A stretch of DNA of 64,000 nt from Haemaphysalis longicornis (Eukaryota; Arthropoda; Arachnida; Ixodida; Ixodidae): assembly GCA_013339765.2 (NCBI GenBank), contig CM023457.1, positions 52,787,745 through 52,851,744 of the forward strand, in the 5' to 3' direction. The notes below the pieces were generated by a model that saw nothing but the letters and a program-made list of their open reading frames with translations, ran no database searches and was not told the DNA's origin. A program made the translations under genes and the position numbers. Positions within the stretch are counted from its first letter, which is position 1; each line of letters starts with the position of its first letter. This document shows positions 53,330-63,258 of this stretch, in pieces.

Positions 53330-54230
53330 GTCACGTTTACGCTTCTTTGCGACCTACCTTCTCCATACCGGGAGTTGCTGAACGAGTTTCCTTCTTTGAA
53401 TGCGCCTCCTGACTCGAAAAATCCTGTGAGGCATGACGTCGTTCATCAGATCACTACAACCGCTCCACCTATGCATGTCGTGGCGCTTCGCTTGGCTACG
53501 GAGAAACAAAATCACGGAGCAAGAATTTCATCACATGGTTGAGATCGGCGTTGCTCGCCCGTCCTCGAGCAACTGGTCCTCGTCGTTACATATGGTCCCG
53601 AAGAAATCAGGTGACTGGAGACCCTGCGGTGATTACCGCTCTTTGAACATCGCCACTGTGCCTGACAGGTACCCCCTACCTCATATACAGGACTTCACCA
53701 ATAACCTCAGGGAATGTACCATATTTTCAAAGCTTGACCTCGAAAAAGCCTACCACCAAATTCATGTAGCCCCGTACGACGTCAAGAACACTGCCATCAT
53801 TATACCGTTTGGCCTCTTCGAATTCACCCGGATTCCTTTAGGGTAGCGCAAGGCAGACTTTTCGACGCTTCATAGATTTTGTCCTCCGTGGCTTACCTTA
53901 CGTTTTCGCCTACATAGACGACGTTCTTGTCGCCAGTTCAGCGCCATCTGAGCATCTGCACCATCTGCGGATAGTTTTTGAACGCCTATCAGAGCATGGC
54001 CTCATTCTTAACAGCGAAAAGTGTGCATTCGGGTTGCCATCGTTGGATTTTCTCGGTCACCTCGTTGTCCGCAATGGAATTTGCCCTCTACCCGACAAAG
54101 GGAAGACCATAATCGAATTCCCTCGGCCTGAGTCCTTTCGCCAACTGTGCCGTTTCCTAAGAATGGTAAATTATTACCGATGGTTCATTCCAAACTGCGC
54201 GGCCATTGTACAACCTCTCGACTGCTGATC
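53330..54230 (+). pseudogene. Gypsy reverse transcriptase, frameshifted
   Basis: Fingers and palm: VARPSSSNWSSSLHMVPKKS, GDWRPCGDYRSLNIATVPDR, FSKLDLEKAYHQIHVAP (first catalytic Asp) in the 53433-53846 frame. After a frame change at about 53847, FVLRGLPYVFAYIDDVLVAS (catalytic YIDD at 53911-53922), then LNSEKCAFGLPSLDFLGHLV and PESFRQLCRFLRMVNYYRWF. All catalytic aspartates are present, but at least three frames are used, so no full RT can be made. It makes DNA from element RNA. Confidence 0.85.
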
Positions 54231-54289
54231 GCGCATGCACTGCAATCAAGGAGCGCCTGGCTTCTTCTACACCCCTTGTGCACCCGCGC

Positions 54290-55136
54290 CACACCGCTCC
54301 CACGAGCCTGATGGTAGATGCTTCCCAATGCGCGGTTGGAGGTGTACTTCAGCAACATATCCGCGGCTCCTGGAACCCGCTCGGTTTCTTTTCAAAGACG
54401 CTTTCTCCGACTGAGCAACGCTACAGCACTTTCGGGTGGGAGCTCCTGGCGGCATACCTCACTGTTAAGCATTTCCGTTTTTTTTCTTGAGGGCCGCAGC
54501 TTCGAGATCTTCACCGATCCCAAGCCTCTTACGAACGTCTTCAAGTCATCGAAGACTGCATATTCTCCCCGCGAGACGCGGCACTTGGCGTACCTTGCAG
54601 AGTTCACGACGGACATTCAGCATGTCAAGGGAGTTAACATCACAGACGATGCCCTTAGCCGTATTTCAGCCATACAACGCTCCGGTTTCAGTACTCAGGA
54701 GTTGGCTCAAGCCCAACGAGATGACGAGGAGCCCCGATCTCTGCATTCTTCGAACAGTTCCTCGCTGCAACTCCAGGACAATATCTGCCCTGATTTGGGA
54801 ATCAGCATCGTTTGCGACATTGACCCGGTTTCAGGCCGCAGACGACGGAATCTTCCTGCCTCTCTCAGGTGCATTGCTTACAACTCTATTCACCGCCTCT
54901 CTCATCCTGGAGTTCGTGCCTCACGGCGTTTGGTTGCTGAGAAATACGTCTGGCCTGGCATGAATACTGAAGTACGCGCATGGGCTCCTTCCTGCCTCGC
55001 CTGCCAGCAATGCAAGGTCTCTCGGCATACCACATCACCTCTGGCCACTTTTCTCTTGCCGAACTCTAGGTTCTCCACAATTCACGTCGACCTTGTTGGC
55101 CCGCTACCACTATCTAAGGGTACCGTTACATCTTGA
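54290..55136 (+). pseudogene. Gypsy RNase H and N-terminal integrase
   Basis: RNase H: LMVDASQCAVGGVLQQHI, QRYSTFGWELLAAYLTVKHF, then after a shift in a T-run at 54478-54487 FEIFTDPKPLTNVF and TDIQHVKGVNITDDALSR. Integrase zinc domain: HRLSHPGVRASRRLVAEKYV and PSCLACQQCK form the H-x-H...C-x2-C finger. Next comes the start of the catalytic core with IHVDLVGPLPL (first Asp of D-D-E). The frame ends at about 55137, ten bases before the solo LTR insertion. Confidence 0.85.
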
Positions 55137-55146
55137 CAGTGATCAA

Positions 55147-56262
55147 TGTCATGTGTCAGGGCACCCCCTGAGAGGGGGACGCATCAAAACCCCCGAAAAA
55201 TTGAGGAAAAAGAACAAAGAAACGGCCATTTGAAGTGCGCGCCAGGAGCGCGCCAATCAGCAAGCGCCAGCGCCGACGCACCGAGGAATCATGGGCAAAG
55301 GTGGCAGCGCACTGGTCGGCCAATCAGGGAAGGCCACGCATGGGACAAGTGGCGAGATGACCATATAAGGACAGGGAAGAAGCAAGAAGCTAATGGGAGT
55401 GCGCCACGAGAGAGCCCAGAGGGTATAAAAGCGGGGCGCACAAAGAGAAGGGGGTGGCAAGAAACCGAAGAAACGAGGAGGCGGTAGAATCACGTGCGCT
55501 TCAACGAACGAGCCAGGGGGACGCGGCCAGGCCATCGACCACGCCATCCGAGCCTGGGCGGGAGCGGGCCGACTTCGCATCGGCACCGTCATCCTATAGG
55601 TGCACCACGAACCTGTGTCTTCGTGGCCCCAGCGGCATCGGTCGGGCACCAGCGGCCAACGTCCACGCTCCGTCGACGTTCGTATCGACGGCCCCGAAAG
55701 GCTACGTTCGTGCCAAGCCAACCTGGGACCTCCAGAGGCAGCGGCTACCAGGGGGTAGCCACCGAGGAAGCACACCGCCGAAGGGATGACCGCGCGCGTC
55801 GAATGCCGGCATCGAAACGAGACCAAGACGGCTACTACCACCGAGTCGCGGCCACGCAACGGGTGCGACACGTCAGCGCCGACGACAGCGGGGTAGGCCA
55901 GACCAGTAGGGACGCAGTTGTAAAGGACACAACTAGGGAGTTGTGGTACAAGAGAAATTAACTAGAACTTGGTTAAGGAGTGTATTTAGAGTGTACTTAG
56001 TGTAGGACGTTATTGTAGAGACTTTGGAGTTTTGATTTGAATTGTATATTGAGCTGTTCAGTTAGGGGTTTGTATGTGAGTTATACTTTGGGATTGCTGA
56101 GGGTTTTCGTGTTATCGTTTGAGTGTAGTTTAATTATTGTGTGCTTTGCCTGAGGGTTTTCAAGTGTACATGAAATGTGTGTTATGTCAAACTCGTCAAC
56201 GGCTTTGCTGCGTCCATCTCTCCGAGCTGGTAAAGACCACCCCACGATCCGTTTATGTGACA
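55147..56262 (+). mobile_element. Solo LTR (1.1 kb) inside the Gypsy integrase
   Basis: Starts TGTCATGTGTCAGGGC, ends GTTTATGTGACA, and is flanked on both sides by ATCAA (55142-55146 and 56263-56267), an exact 5-bp target duplication. TG...CA ends, no coding domain, and a promoter-like GGGTATAAAAGCGGGG (about 55420) identify a lone LTR left after recombination between two LTRs. Open frames inside it (for example 55257-55871 minus) are not genes. Orientation follows the TATA box. The source family is another Gypsy-like element with long LTRs. Confidence 0.85.
55420..55436 (+). promoter_or_regulatory. TATA box of the solo LTR
   Basis: GGGTATAAAAGCGGGG, a strong TATA element about 275 bases into the LTR. 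A second weaker CATATAAGG lies at about 55361. Confidence 0.6.
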
Positions 56263-56358
56263 ATCAACAGCTTTACTCGCTGGCCGGAGGCAGTTCCAAA
56301 ATCGATGATATTTCGGCTGAGACTGTTGCTTCCGCGCTTATGTCTATGTGGATCACCC
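56263..56358 (+). pseudogene. Gypsy integrase core, middle segment
   Basis: A 96-base island of integrase between the two nested elements: SFTRWPEAVP, then (frame change) DISAETVASALMSMW. The FTRWPEA motif lies between the first two catalytic residues in Gypsy integrases. It is bounded by ATCAA on the left and CACCC on the right, the two duplicated targets. Confidence 0.85.
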
Positions 56359-56486
56359 TGTGGAGAAAGGGACGAGCCGCCGTGACCCGTGGCGATGAGT
56401 GCTTTAATGGAGCATGGTACTGATAATGATGATGGGCAGGAGGGAGGCGAGGTATCACCTTTCTCCCCTGCGCGAAAATTGATACA
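56359..56486 (-). repeat. 3' LTR of the gag-only element
   Basis: On the minus strand TGTATCAATTTTCGCGCAGG to GTCCCTTTCTCCACA, 128 bases. About 20 bases longer than the 5' LTR at its outer end. Confidence 0.7.
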
Positions 56487-56689
56487 AGTTTCACGGTGTG
56501 CTTACAGTCCATGGCGAGAGATCAGTACAGTTGACAAGCCACAATTGACTTCCGTAAAGGCAAGCAATTTCGGGTGCCTCGCCGTTTCTGCTCCCATCGA
56601 TGATAACGATGCATATTAGCGTGCCGCGGCGCATGCTTTCTGATTTGGTGAATCTCCTTTGAACTAGTTCCGTAAAACCAAGTACTCAA

Positions 56690-57700
56690 ACCGATCCTTC
56701 ATACGCTGGTTTTGGGTTCACAGCTCTTCGTTCGCCAGTAGGCAGTCGTTGCGTTCCTCCCAGAATTTTGCCTTCTTCGTATCCGCTTGAAACACCTGGA
56801 GGACTTCTTTGGTATCAAAGGTACTATTTCTCTTTGTCTTCTCTTTCGCTTTGAGCTGTTCCCAACTCGGTACATCATCGTCATCCTGGTTATGCGCATC
56901 CTATGGGGCCGGCTGCGTCGTGAATCTGTTCCCTTGTATGGCAAAACAGTCTTGCGTTTACTTTTCTTCCGTATGATTGTCTGAAAAGGACAGGTAGCGT
57001 TCGTTGCTTTGGATGTCCAATCACTTGCGGTCAACTTGTCACCGTTATTTTCGGGCCCGCATGTCTCACTTCAGTCACTATCACTTTTGTTTCACCTGAG
57101 CAGTCAATGTACGTCGGATGGCGCTTGGTGTCTTCTGAGCAGAAATCAAGACGGCTGTTGTCGATTGGTAGTATGTCTTTCCAATTCATTTCTCGTCTAC
57201 ACTGGTAGTCCTGGTGTTGTTCGACTACGAGGATACTGTTTGCGTTCCCAGTTCCCTTTTTTTCTGTAATATTCTCTTCTATGTTTCGGCGCTGTGTGGG
57301 GTCTGATCTAATTGGAATTCTAGTGGATGTAAGGAGAGCTTGCCGATTAGATCTAAAATGGGTTATTCTCACTTCTAGTTTAACCTTTGTCGATATCACC
57401 GTGCCTTCGAAGTCAAATGCTTCAAACATTACAGATTCAAGGTTCTCAATGGCCACGGTATTTTCTAATTCTCTGTTAATCTCCGTCGAGCATTCATTTT
57501 GTTTAATCAGTTTTTTTTTAAACATCAGTCAACTCACCAATAGGTGGTTGTTCCCCGCGAAGAAAGTCTTCAGCCTTGCCGATCACACCTGCCAGTTGCT
57601 TCCGGACGATCCTCCACCTTTGGTATAGAGCCTGTATGGTCCAGTCCAGCGTCACAGACGTCGATAGGGATGGTGCCCGGACTCACGGGCCAAAGGTCGG
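56690..57700 (-). pseudogene. Gag-like coding region of the 1.7-kb element
   Basis: Minus-strand pieces: LDWTIQALYQRWRIVRKQLA and GKAEDFLRGEQPPIGEL (about 57.65-57.55 kb), then the 164-codon frame 57525-57031 with IKQNECSTEINRELENTVAI and MFEAFDFEGTVISTKVKLEV, acidic and helix-rich. It overlaps the basic frame 57034-56699 (TIIRKKSKRKTVLPYK, RIRRRQNSGRNATTAYW). An R/K-x-x-L...E-rich start followed by an E-x-x-D-F/Y-x-x-x-I/V pattern resembles the N-terminal Gag region of Bel/Pao elements. No zinc knuckle is seen. Two frames with a 4-base overlap might reflect a frameshift mutation. Confidence 0.5.
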
Positions 57701-57925
57701 CGCGATCATTCCGCCAGGTAAGCAACCGCGAAGGTGCATCTCGCGTGTCGGCAAAGTTTCACCACGAACGGGTCTGGTTGATTTATTCTTCTTTAGCCGG
57801 CCCACTGCTTTATCGATGGGTTCGTTGAAACGATGGCTTCATTATTGCTCCCCAGAGGTGAGTAGGCTGTCCCAATGTAAGCCAAAATTCGTTTGGTGTG
57901 GCTCAACTCTGGAGGTCCCTTGGTT

Positions 57926-57942
57926 CCGGGTTTCTTGCACCA
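57926..57942 (-). promoter_or_regulatory. Primer-binding site of the gag-only element
   Basis: TGGTGCAAGAAACCCGG on the minus strand, four bases inside the 5' LTR. The form TGG-TGC-x-x-GAAACCCGG is typical of LTR-retrotransposon primer sites. Confidence 0.7.
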
Positions 57943-57946
57943 AAAA

Positions 57947-58054
57947 TGTGGAGAAAGGGACGAGCCGCCATGACCTGTTGTTCTGGGTGCTTTAATGGAG
58001 CATGGTACTGATAATTATGGTGGCCACGAGGGAGGCGAGGTATCTTTTTCAACA
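57947..58054 (-). repeat. 5' LTR of the gag-only element
   Basis: On the minus strand TGTTGAAAAAGATACCTCGC to GTCCCTTTCTCCACA, 108 bases, with ATTAAAGCACC as a possible polyadenylation region. About 90 bases match the 3' LTR closely. Confidence 0.75.
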
Positions 58055-58855
58055 CGCCCGTTTTGGCGCGCCTTCGGAGTTTATCACAGACCGTGGCCGC
58101 CAACTTGTGTCCACGCTCTTTCACCGTTTGACATGTCTACTCGGTGTAACTCATCTAAAAACAACGGCCTACCATCCTCAAGCCAACGGCATGGTCGAGG
58201 GTTCTCATCGTCAGCTAAATGCCGCACTGATGGCTCACAAATCACCTGAACAGTGGACAGCTCACCTTCCTCTTGTGGTGCTAGGATTACGCACCGTCAT
58301 CAAAGAAGGTCTTGGTTGTCCCGCCTCTCAAATGGTCTATGGCACGTCTTTGCGCTTACCGGCAGACTTCCTGGTACCTCCGCAGCAGCAAGATAACCTT
58401 TCCCCTCCTGGCCGGTCCTACGTAAACGATTTAACCCGTTTTTTTAGCTATATCCGTCCCCGAACTCTTAGGTCGTGTTCCACTAAGCCCACTTTTATTC
58501 GTCCAAACCTTTCTGACAGCCAATACATTTTCATCTGTGTGGACTGTGCCTGCCGGCCACTTCAACCACCCCTCACCGGCCCTCATCTCGTCATTTCACG
58601 CTCATACAAGTTGTTTACAGATCGCGTCTACGGCCGCGACTCCGTCGTTTCCACAGATCACCTCAACCCCGCGTTCACCGAAGCTGCCCTGCCTGTGTTC
58701 CACTCCCTCATCCACCATTCCACCCTGAACACCACCACTCTCCATTCCGTTCGCACCACCAGCCGTAAACCTCGCAACGCAATGACTGTGCTTTTTTCTG
58801 TGCCGCTTTCCACAAGGACTCCTCCTCCATACTCCGTCTCAAGGACAGGGGGCTA
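58055..58855 (+). pseudogene. Gypsy integrase C-terminal part with GPF/Y-like module
   Basis: Resumes with RFGAPSEFITDRGRQL (second catalytic Asp), then TAYHPQANGMVEGSHRQLNA (third residue Glu kept; the usual Arg after it is Gly). LPLVVLGLRTVIKEGLGCPA and GTSLRLPADF follow. Further on, PPLTGPHLVISRSYKLFTDR is the GPF/Y-type target-recognition module (His at the F/Y position), ending in VVSTDHLNPAF. A Ser/Thr-rich tail and GGACAGGGGGC purine tract precede the 3' LTR. The 327-codon frame runs on into the LTR. Confidence 0.85.
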
Positions 58856-59010
58856 TGTGGTGGCACCGCATCCGGGCGCTGCAAGAGCGATGACTCTGGG
58901 GCTGAGCGACAAGCAACGAGAGAGGGCCAGGAACGCCACGAGCGTGGAATTAAACGAGGTCCCAGTTGTTGGTTGCATGGCATAGCGTTCTCTCTGTCGC
59001 CTTCCCGACA
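58856..59010 (+). repeat. 3' LTR of the Gypsy element
   Basis: TGTGGTGGCACCGC to TTCCCGACA. It keeps CCGGGCGCTGCAAGAG, CTGAGCGACAAGCAA and GCATGGCATAGCGTTC in common with the 5' LTR. It lacks about 70 bases present there. GGACAGGGGGCTA just upstream is the purine tract. Confidence 0.8.
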
Positions 59011-59806
59011 ATACGAATAATGTACACTGGTCGTACCAAACAGGCCTGGTGCACTTATCATGATTACGACAGGGAAGTCAATAAGGTAATGACAAGCTCA
59101 AGGAAGGTGGCAACCAGTCAACGTTGAAAGTAAAACGCAATGATTAGTATCGTACAATGAATGCAGCAAATATGATTCTCAACGGCAAACAAACTTACGC
59201 CGGTGACAATCTTCAGCTGCGACAGGAGAATGCTGATTATTTGTGTAATTTGGGCGCTACGGCCGCTGCAGAAATTTTTAACAAATACAATATTTTCTTC
59301 TGCTCTTTGTAATACCCTGATGTGGAAAATTGAATGCAAGTGCACGTCAGAAAGCAGACGTTGAAGGTATATCTGCTCTTACCTCAGCGGAAGTCGGGAA
59401 ATGGAGCGGAAGCAACGTTTCAAGGAAACGAATACGGTATGAGAACAAGCCCCCGCAGCCCGTCGGGCTGTTTGAGTTATTTGCTGTAATGGCACGATGT
59501 TTTGTTTCTTTTGGCGCCATGCTCTTATGTCGCTCTTCTTCTGGCAGTTCGATGTTTTGTTTCAGCGCTGTTTACCACTGTGATCTGTCGAGGCATGGTC
59601 TGACGCCGTGCTTTTCTGTCTGCGCTGTTTCATCGCATACTGCTTTGTTAAATGTTGTTTCGTTGCGTGCTGTTTTGTCCCAGTGCCTATAAAGAGAATA
59701 CGACGCTCGTTGAAGGACAGCTGGCAAGAACGTCTGAGGTCAAGATTTGTACAATATATAGCAATTGTTTGTGTCTATTTCGTGGGAAAACATGAACATG
59801 AATATG
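59011..59806. other. Gene-free stretch
   Basis: Flank between the Gypsy 3' LTR and a SINE. A plus frame 59330-59692 is open for 120 codons but lacks any motif. Confidence 0.4.
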
Positions 59807-59816
59807 TTAGGGTAGC

Positions 59817-60060
59817 TTATTGATTGATTGTAGGGTTCAACGCTCCGACGCAACGCAAGCGATGAGGCGCGCCGTAGTGGAGGGCTCCGGAATAATTTTG
59901 ACCACCTGGAGATCTTTAACGCGCGCCGAAATCTCGTACACACGGGCGTTTTCGCTATTCGCCTCCATCAAAAGAGCTGCTGCCGCGGCCGGAAATCGAA
60001 CTCGCGTCCTCATTCTCAGCAGCACAATGTCTTCGCCACTGAGTCACCGCGGCGGGTGTC
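59817..60060 (-). mobile_element. tRNA-derived SINE, copy 1
   Basis: On the minus strand it opens GCCGCGGTGACTCAGTGGCG (A box TGACTCAGTGGC) with B box GAGTTCGATTTCC. The body follows, with CCAGGTGGTCAAAATTATTC and CTCCACTACGGCGCG, and it ends in a CAATCAATCAATAA tail. Flanks TTAGGGTAGC (59807) and TTAGGGAAGC (60061) are a 10-bp target duplication with one mismatch. This SINE type is frequent in hard ticks (Ruka-like in general structure; not aligned). It is transcribed by Pol III and mobilised by LINE enzymes. Confidence 0.85.
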
Positions 60061-60189
60061 TTAGGGAAGCAAAAGAAAAACATGTGCTTAGACAAGATCT
60101 TAAATCACAACTATCAAATACATCGTACGGTATTTTCAAAATGCAGCTGTCATTAGAAGTTAATGAGAACCACGCCATTCTCTTCGCGG

Positions 60190-60355
60190 TCTCTCTGTCT
60201 GTGTGTCTGTCTGTCTGTCTGTCTATATGTATGTATTTATGTATGTCCGTGTGCATGTATGTATGTATGTATGTATGTATGTTTTTATGTAGGCTGTGTG
60301 TATGTACGTATGTATGTATTTATGTAGGTATGTATATACGTATGTATTACCGGCG
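60190..60355 (+). repeat. TGTC and GTAT microsatellite
   Basis: CTGTCTGTCTGTCTGTC passes into ATGTATGTATGTATGTATG and variants, about 165 bases. The open frame through it is compositional. Confidence 0.9.
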
Positions 60356-60360
60356 ACCGA

Positions 60361-62982
60361 CGGATTGACCGATTAACCGACTCATTGACTGAATTCCCGC
60401 CACACACTCACAGCCCTTAGAGTAGCTGCGGGATCGGAAAAGTAGATTATTTTTTAAGTATAGCTGAGTAATTCAGAAACGGTTGAAATTTAGTGTCCAA
60501 AGCAGGAGGTTAAACGTCGTTTTACAAATAACTCCACTTTTTGAATAGCGATTCCTTTTTTTAAATATTTTTGCCCAGGTGCATAACTCTTTCACATTTC
60601 CTTTTTTGCTGATGACTGCCTATGCAAACGGTGCACAATAAACCTTCAAATTTAAAGCCCCCACTTCAGGTGCCAGTAGGTCGACGTACAAATAAGTCAA
60701 ACTCAAACATTTCTCTATCCCCATTGCCCTCAAGGATTGTCCGGCAGCAAACGATGCTATATTTCCCGCAGAATGTAACGATCCATGCCAGAATTAAAAT
60801 GCTCCCGCTGCGGCGCCGTTTTTTTGACGGCCCAAAGGAAACATTGGAGGTAAGTACCGAAAAGGGAGAGTTATTATGTCGACTTTATGTGGCATCATGA
60901 TAACTCCGCACGAATGCCCCCCTCATCCGCCCCCCGCCCCCCTAGCTGCTTGGCGGCTTTTAAAGCAGCTGCCGAACAGAAGTGTTCACTTAGAAAGAAA
61001 ATGAATGGCTGCTGTATTAAGTTAACCACATGCGCCAGTGCAGATATCAAAACTCGAAATTTCACGCGACCCGTCAAGAAAAGAAGAATTTATGATGTTG
61101 GTCAGAGAGCTGCAAAGAACGAAGAGATACATGAAGCTAGACAGCCCACTTAAAATTAACTGGTGGACTTCCTGGCAAAGATTAAAAAATCCGAGATAAA
61201 GCACTTCGTGCTCACTATAACAGAAGTATACTCTCAAGACTTCATCCCCTTGGAAGCGAAGCACTCAACAGCTCCCCTTGCCAACTTGACAAAAAACCCT
61301 GCCCTCACGAAATATTTGCAAAATATTTGCAAAGTATTGAGTGTGTGCGAAATATGCAAAGTGCGAAATATTTGCAAAGTATTCAGTGTGTACAAAAAAG
61401 TGCAGTGTACATCGCAAGCAATTGGTATAGTTGCAGATGACTCAGTATTATAAATTACATTGCATTCTCTCTAGTTTGGTTTACAATGTTTAAATACCTA
61501 TATGACTTGTGACGCAGGTTTCCAGAACGTCGAGAGGCGCACAAAGCTCCAGTCAAAGATGCCTGTGTAGTTCGCCTTAAAGGGGGCAGATATAATGCCT
61601 CAACAGCCTCTTTTTTCATTTCCGCCTTACCCTTTCAACCCCATCTAAATGGCAACCCCCCTCGATCTTAGAGGTTACCTCTTATGTATTCAATAAAATT
61701 TTCTCTGTTTCTCTTCAGCTGATGCACGGTATCAATCATGATTGCTTTCCTATCACTCAGCTTGGTGAGAATAATAATTCAGGGGGAGTAAAAGAAAATT
61801 TATGAAGATTCTGCGGATAATTAACATAAAAGCACGGGAGTGTCACTTCTGATCGTTCCTACAAGCTCAACACAACCAATGCTCAGTGCAGCATCTGATA
61901 CACGGATTGCTCCAGTCAGAGGTTCAACATTTTAAGTGCCCCAATCGTAAAACAAAAGAGAAACTTCCAACTCTCTGCCTCGTCCAACAAGTACAATGCG
62001 AAAAAAAGCGTGCTCTACAAGGTTTGCAGTTTATACGCCGTAAAGATCTGAGAGTACGCCCTCCCCGAAACATCACCTACCCTCTTTTAGGAGGGAAATA
62101 TTCAATTTTCTATAAGAACCTAAAGATAGCCAACCCCCTAAAATCGATGCCTTTAGCGCCTATGAGTGCGCAAAATGAACGCTAATCATCTATTCATGCG
62201 TTGATTTGGTCATTAATTTGTCTTTTCCGCACTTCACCCAAAATTTTGCCCCTCGCATTTTTTCTTTATATCTCTGCAGCTTTGAATGGCGGTGCCACCA
62301 TTTTTTTGTAGTTTTTCGCACCTTACCCGAAAAATCGCCCACCCCGTTATTTTCACTTATCTCTAAAATTTTGGTGGGCGTTGATTTTTAACTTTGCGGT
62401 AGTTACACATAACAGTAGTTTCTGGGATAATTTAGCCATCTTTGGTTCTGTTCAACTTGCCGCGAAATCACTGTCATTTGTTGATGTCAAGTAAAGGTCT
62501 GGCGCCTCAATAAAAACATCAGTCATGTTGATGCAGTCTTCGATTATTGACACATACTTTCAGCCCATGCAAACTTGTATGCAGGACTGGCAAGTGCTAC
62601 CACGATGCACAAACCTGAGTCACACGTTCCTGTGGCACACTTCAGGTCTGGTTGCTGATGTTGACGCAACTTTCAAATAACATGGTCGCAAGGTGCAAAA
62701 AATATTTATGAGGTTATTCAAAGCTGTTCCTTTTCGTCAAACTTACTGCATTGTTGACATCTGTCGATTTCCACATCGCGATTTTTCCGCCTAGGTAGTC
62801 GGCAAGGCTCACAACTTCGCAATCTGCAACAGCATTGCTCTGAATCTTTCGGCCCACCCTCCATTTTTGATGTATAAACCATACGCCAAGGGCTAATGGA
62901 GTGAAAACTAGCGTTTAAATTTTTTTCAGCAATTTCAAAGCAGGCAATTACGAACGAGCGATAGCCAGAACACGTGTACGAG
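60361..62982. other. Gene-free stretch with a short tandem repeat
   Basis: No gene recognised. At 61308-61400 a unit ATTTGCAAAGTATTGAGTGT recurs (with C for G) about 50 bases on, interspersed with GAAATATGCAAAGTGCG, a short tandem duplication. Plus frames at 60622, 60887 and 61886 are motif-free. Confidence 0.4.
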
Positions 62983-62995
62983 TTGTGTAATCCCT

Positions 62996-63245
62996 TTAAT
63001 TTTTTTTTTATTACTGGAGGGTTTAACGCGCCGACGCAGCGCAGGCGATGAGGGGCGCCGTAGTGGAGGACTCCGGATTAATTTTGACCACCTGGGGATC
63101 TTTAACGTGCGCCGAAATCTCGTACCCACGGACGTTTTTGCTTTTCGCCTCCATCAGAAAAGCGGCCGCCGCGGCAGGGACCTGAACGTGGGACCTTGTG
63201 CTCAGCAGCCCAAGCCTTAGCCACTGAGCCACCGCGGCGGGTAGA
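62996..63245 (-). mobile_element. tRNA-derived SINE, copy 2, with perfect target duplication
   Basis: Minus strand: CCGCCGCGGTGGCTCAGTGG (A box), the B-box region CACGTTCAGGTCC, GATGGAGGCGAAAAGC, GCACGTTAAAGATCCCCAGG, CACTACGGCGCCCC and an A-rich tail. TTGTGTAATCCCT occurs exactly at 62983-62995 and 63246-63258, a 13-bp target duplication, which fixes both borders. Same family and orientation as the copy at 59.8 kb. Confidence 0.92.
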
Positions 63246-63258
63246 TTGTGTAATCCCT

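Larger units (their letters stand above)
56359..58054 (-). mobile_element. 1.7-kb gag-only LTR element, Bel/Pao-like, inside the Gypsy integrase
   Basis: Minus-strand element with LTRs at both ends (57947-58054 and 56359-56486), TG...CA termini, a primer site right after the 5' LTR, and a target duplication CACCC (56354-56358) / CGCCC (58055-58059), one mismatch. Integrase reading resumes across it (MSMW-IT / RFGAPS). The only coding is a Gag-like region; no protease, RT, RNase H or integrase. It is a non-autonomous element that must have used another element's enzymes. The Bel/Pao assignment rests on the helix-rich Gag N-terminal pattern and is an inference. Confidence 0.75.
51797..59010 (+). 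mobile_element. Gypsy-type LTR retrotransposon with two nested insertions
   Basis: Plus-strand order: 5' LTR, primer site, Gag, protease, RT, RNase H, integrase, GPF/Y-like module, purine tract, 3' LTR. PR-RT-RNaseH-INT order is the Gypsy hallmark; the Gag pattern suggests the Mag-like branch common in arthropods. No envelope gene follows integrase. The integrase is split by 55147-56262 and 56359-58054; without these the element is about 4.4 kb. Frameshifts and stops in gag, RT and INT show it is inactive. Target duplication is not visible (GATTC before, ATACG after). Confidence 0.85.

Noticed and set aside
55257..55961. Long overlapping frames on both strands at 55.15-55.96 kb
   Set aside because: They lie wholly inside a solo LTR with TATA box and 5-bp target duplication; they are GC-rich compositional frames.
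58856..59100. An envelope gene after integrase (endogenous retrovirus)
   Set aside because: The 3' LTR begins right after the integrase tail; no envelope-like frame, signal peptide or fusion motif is present.
59820..60368. A 182-codon plus frame
   Set aside because: Runs antisense through the SINE and then through a GTAT microsatellite.
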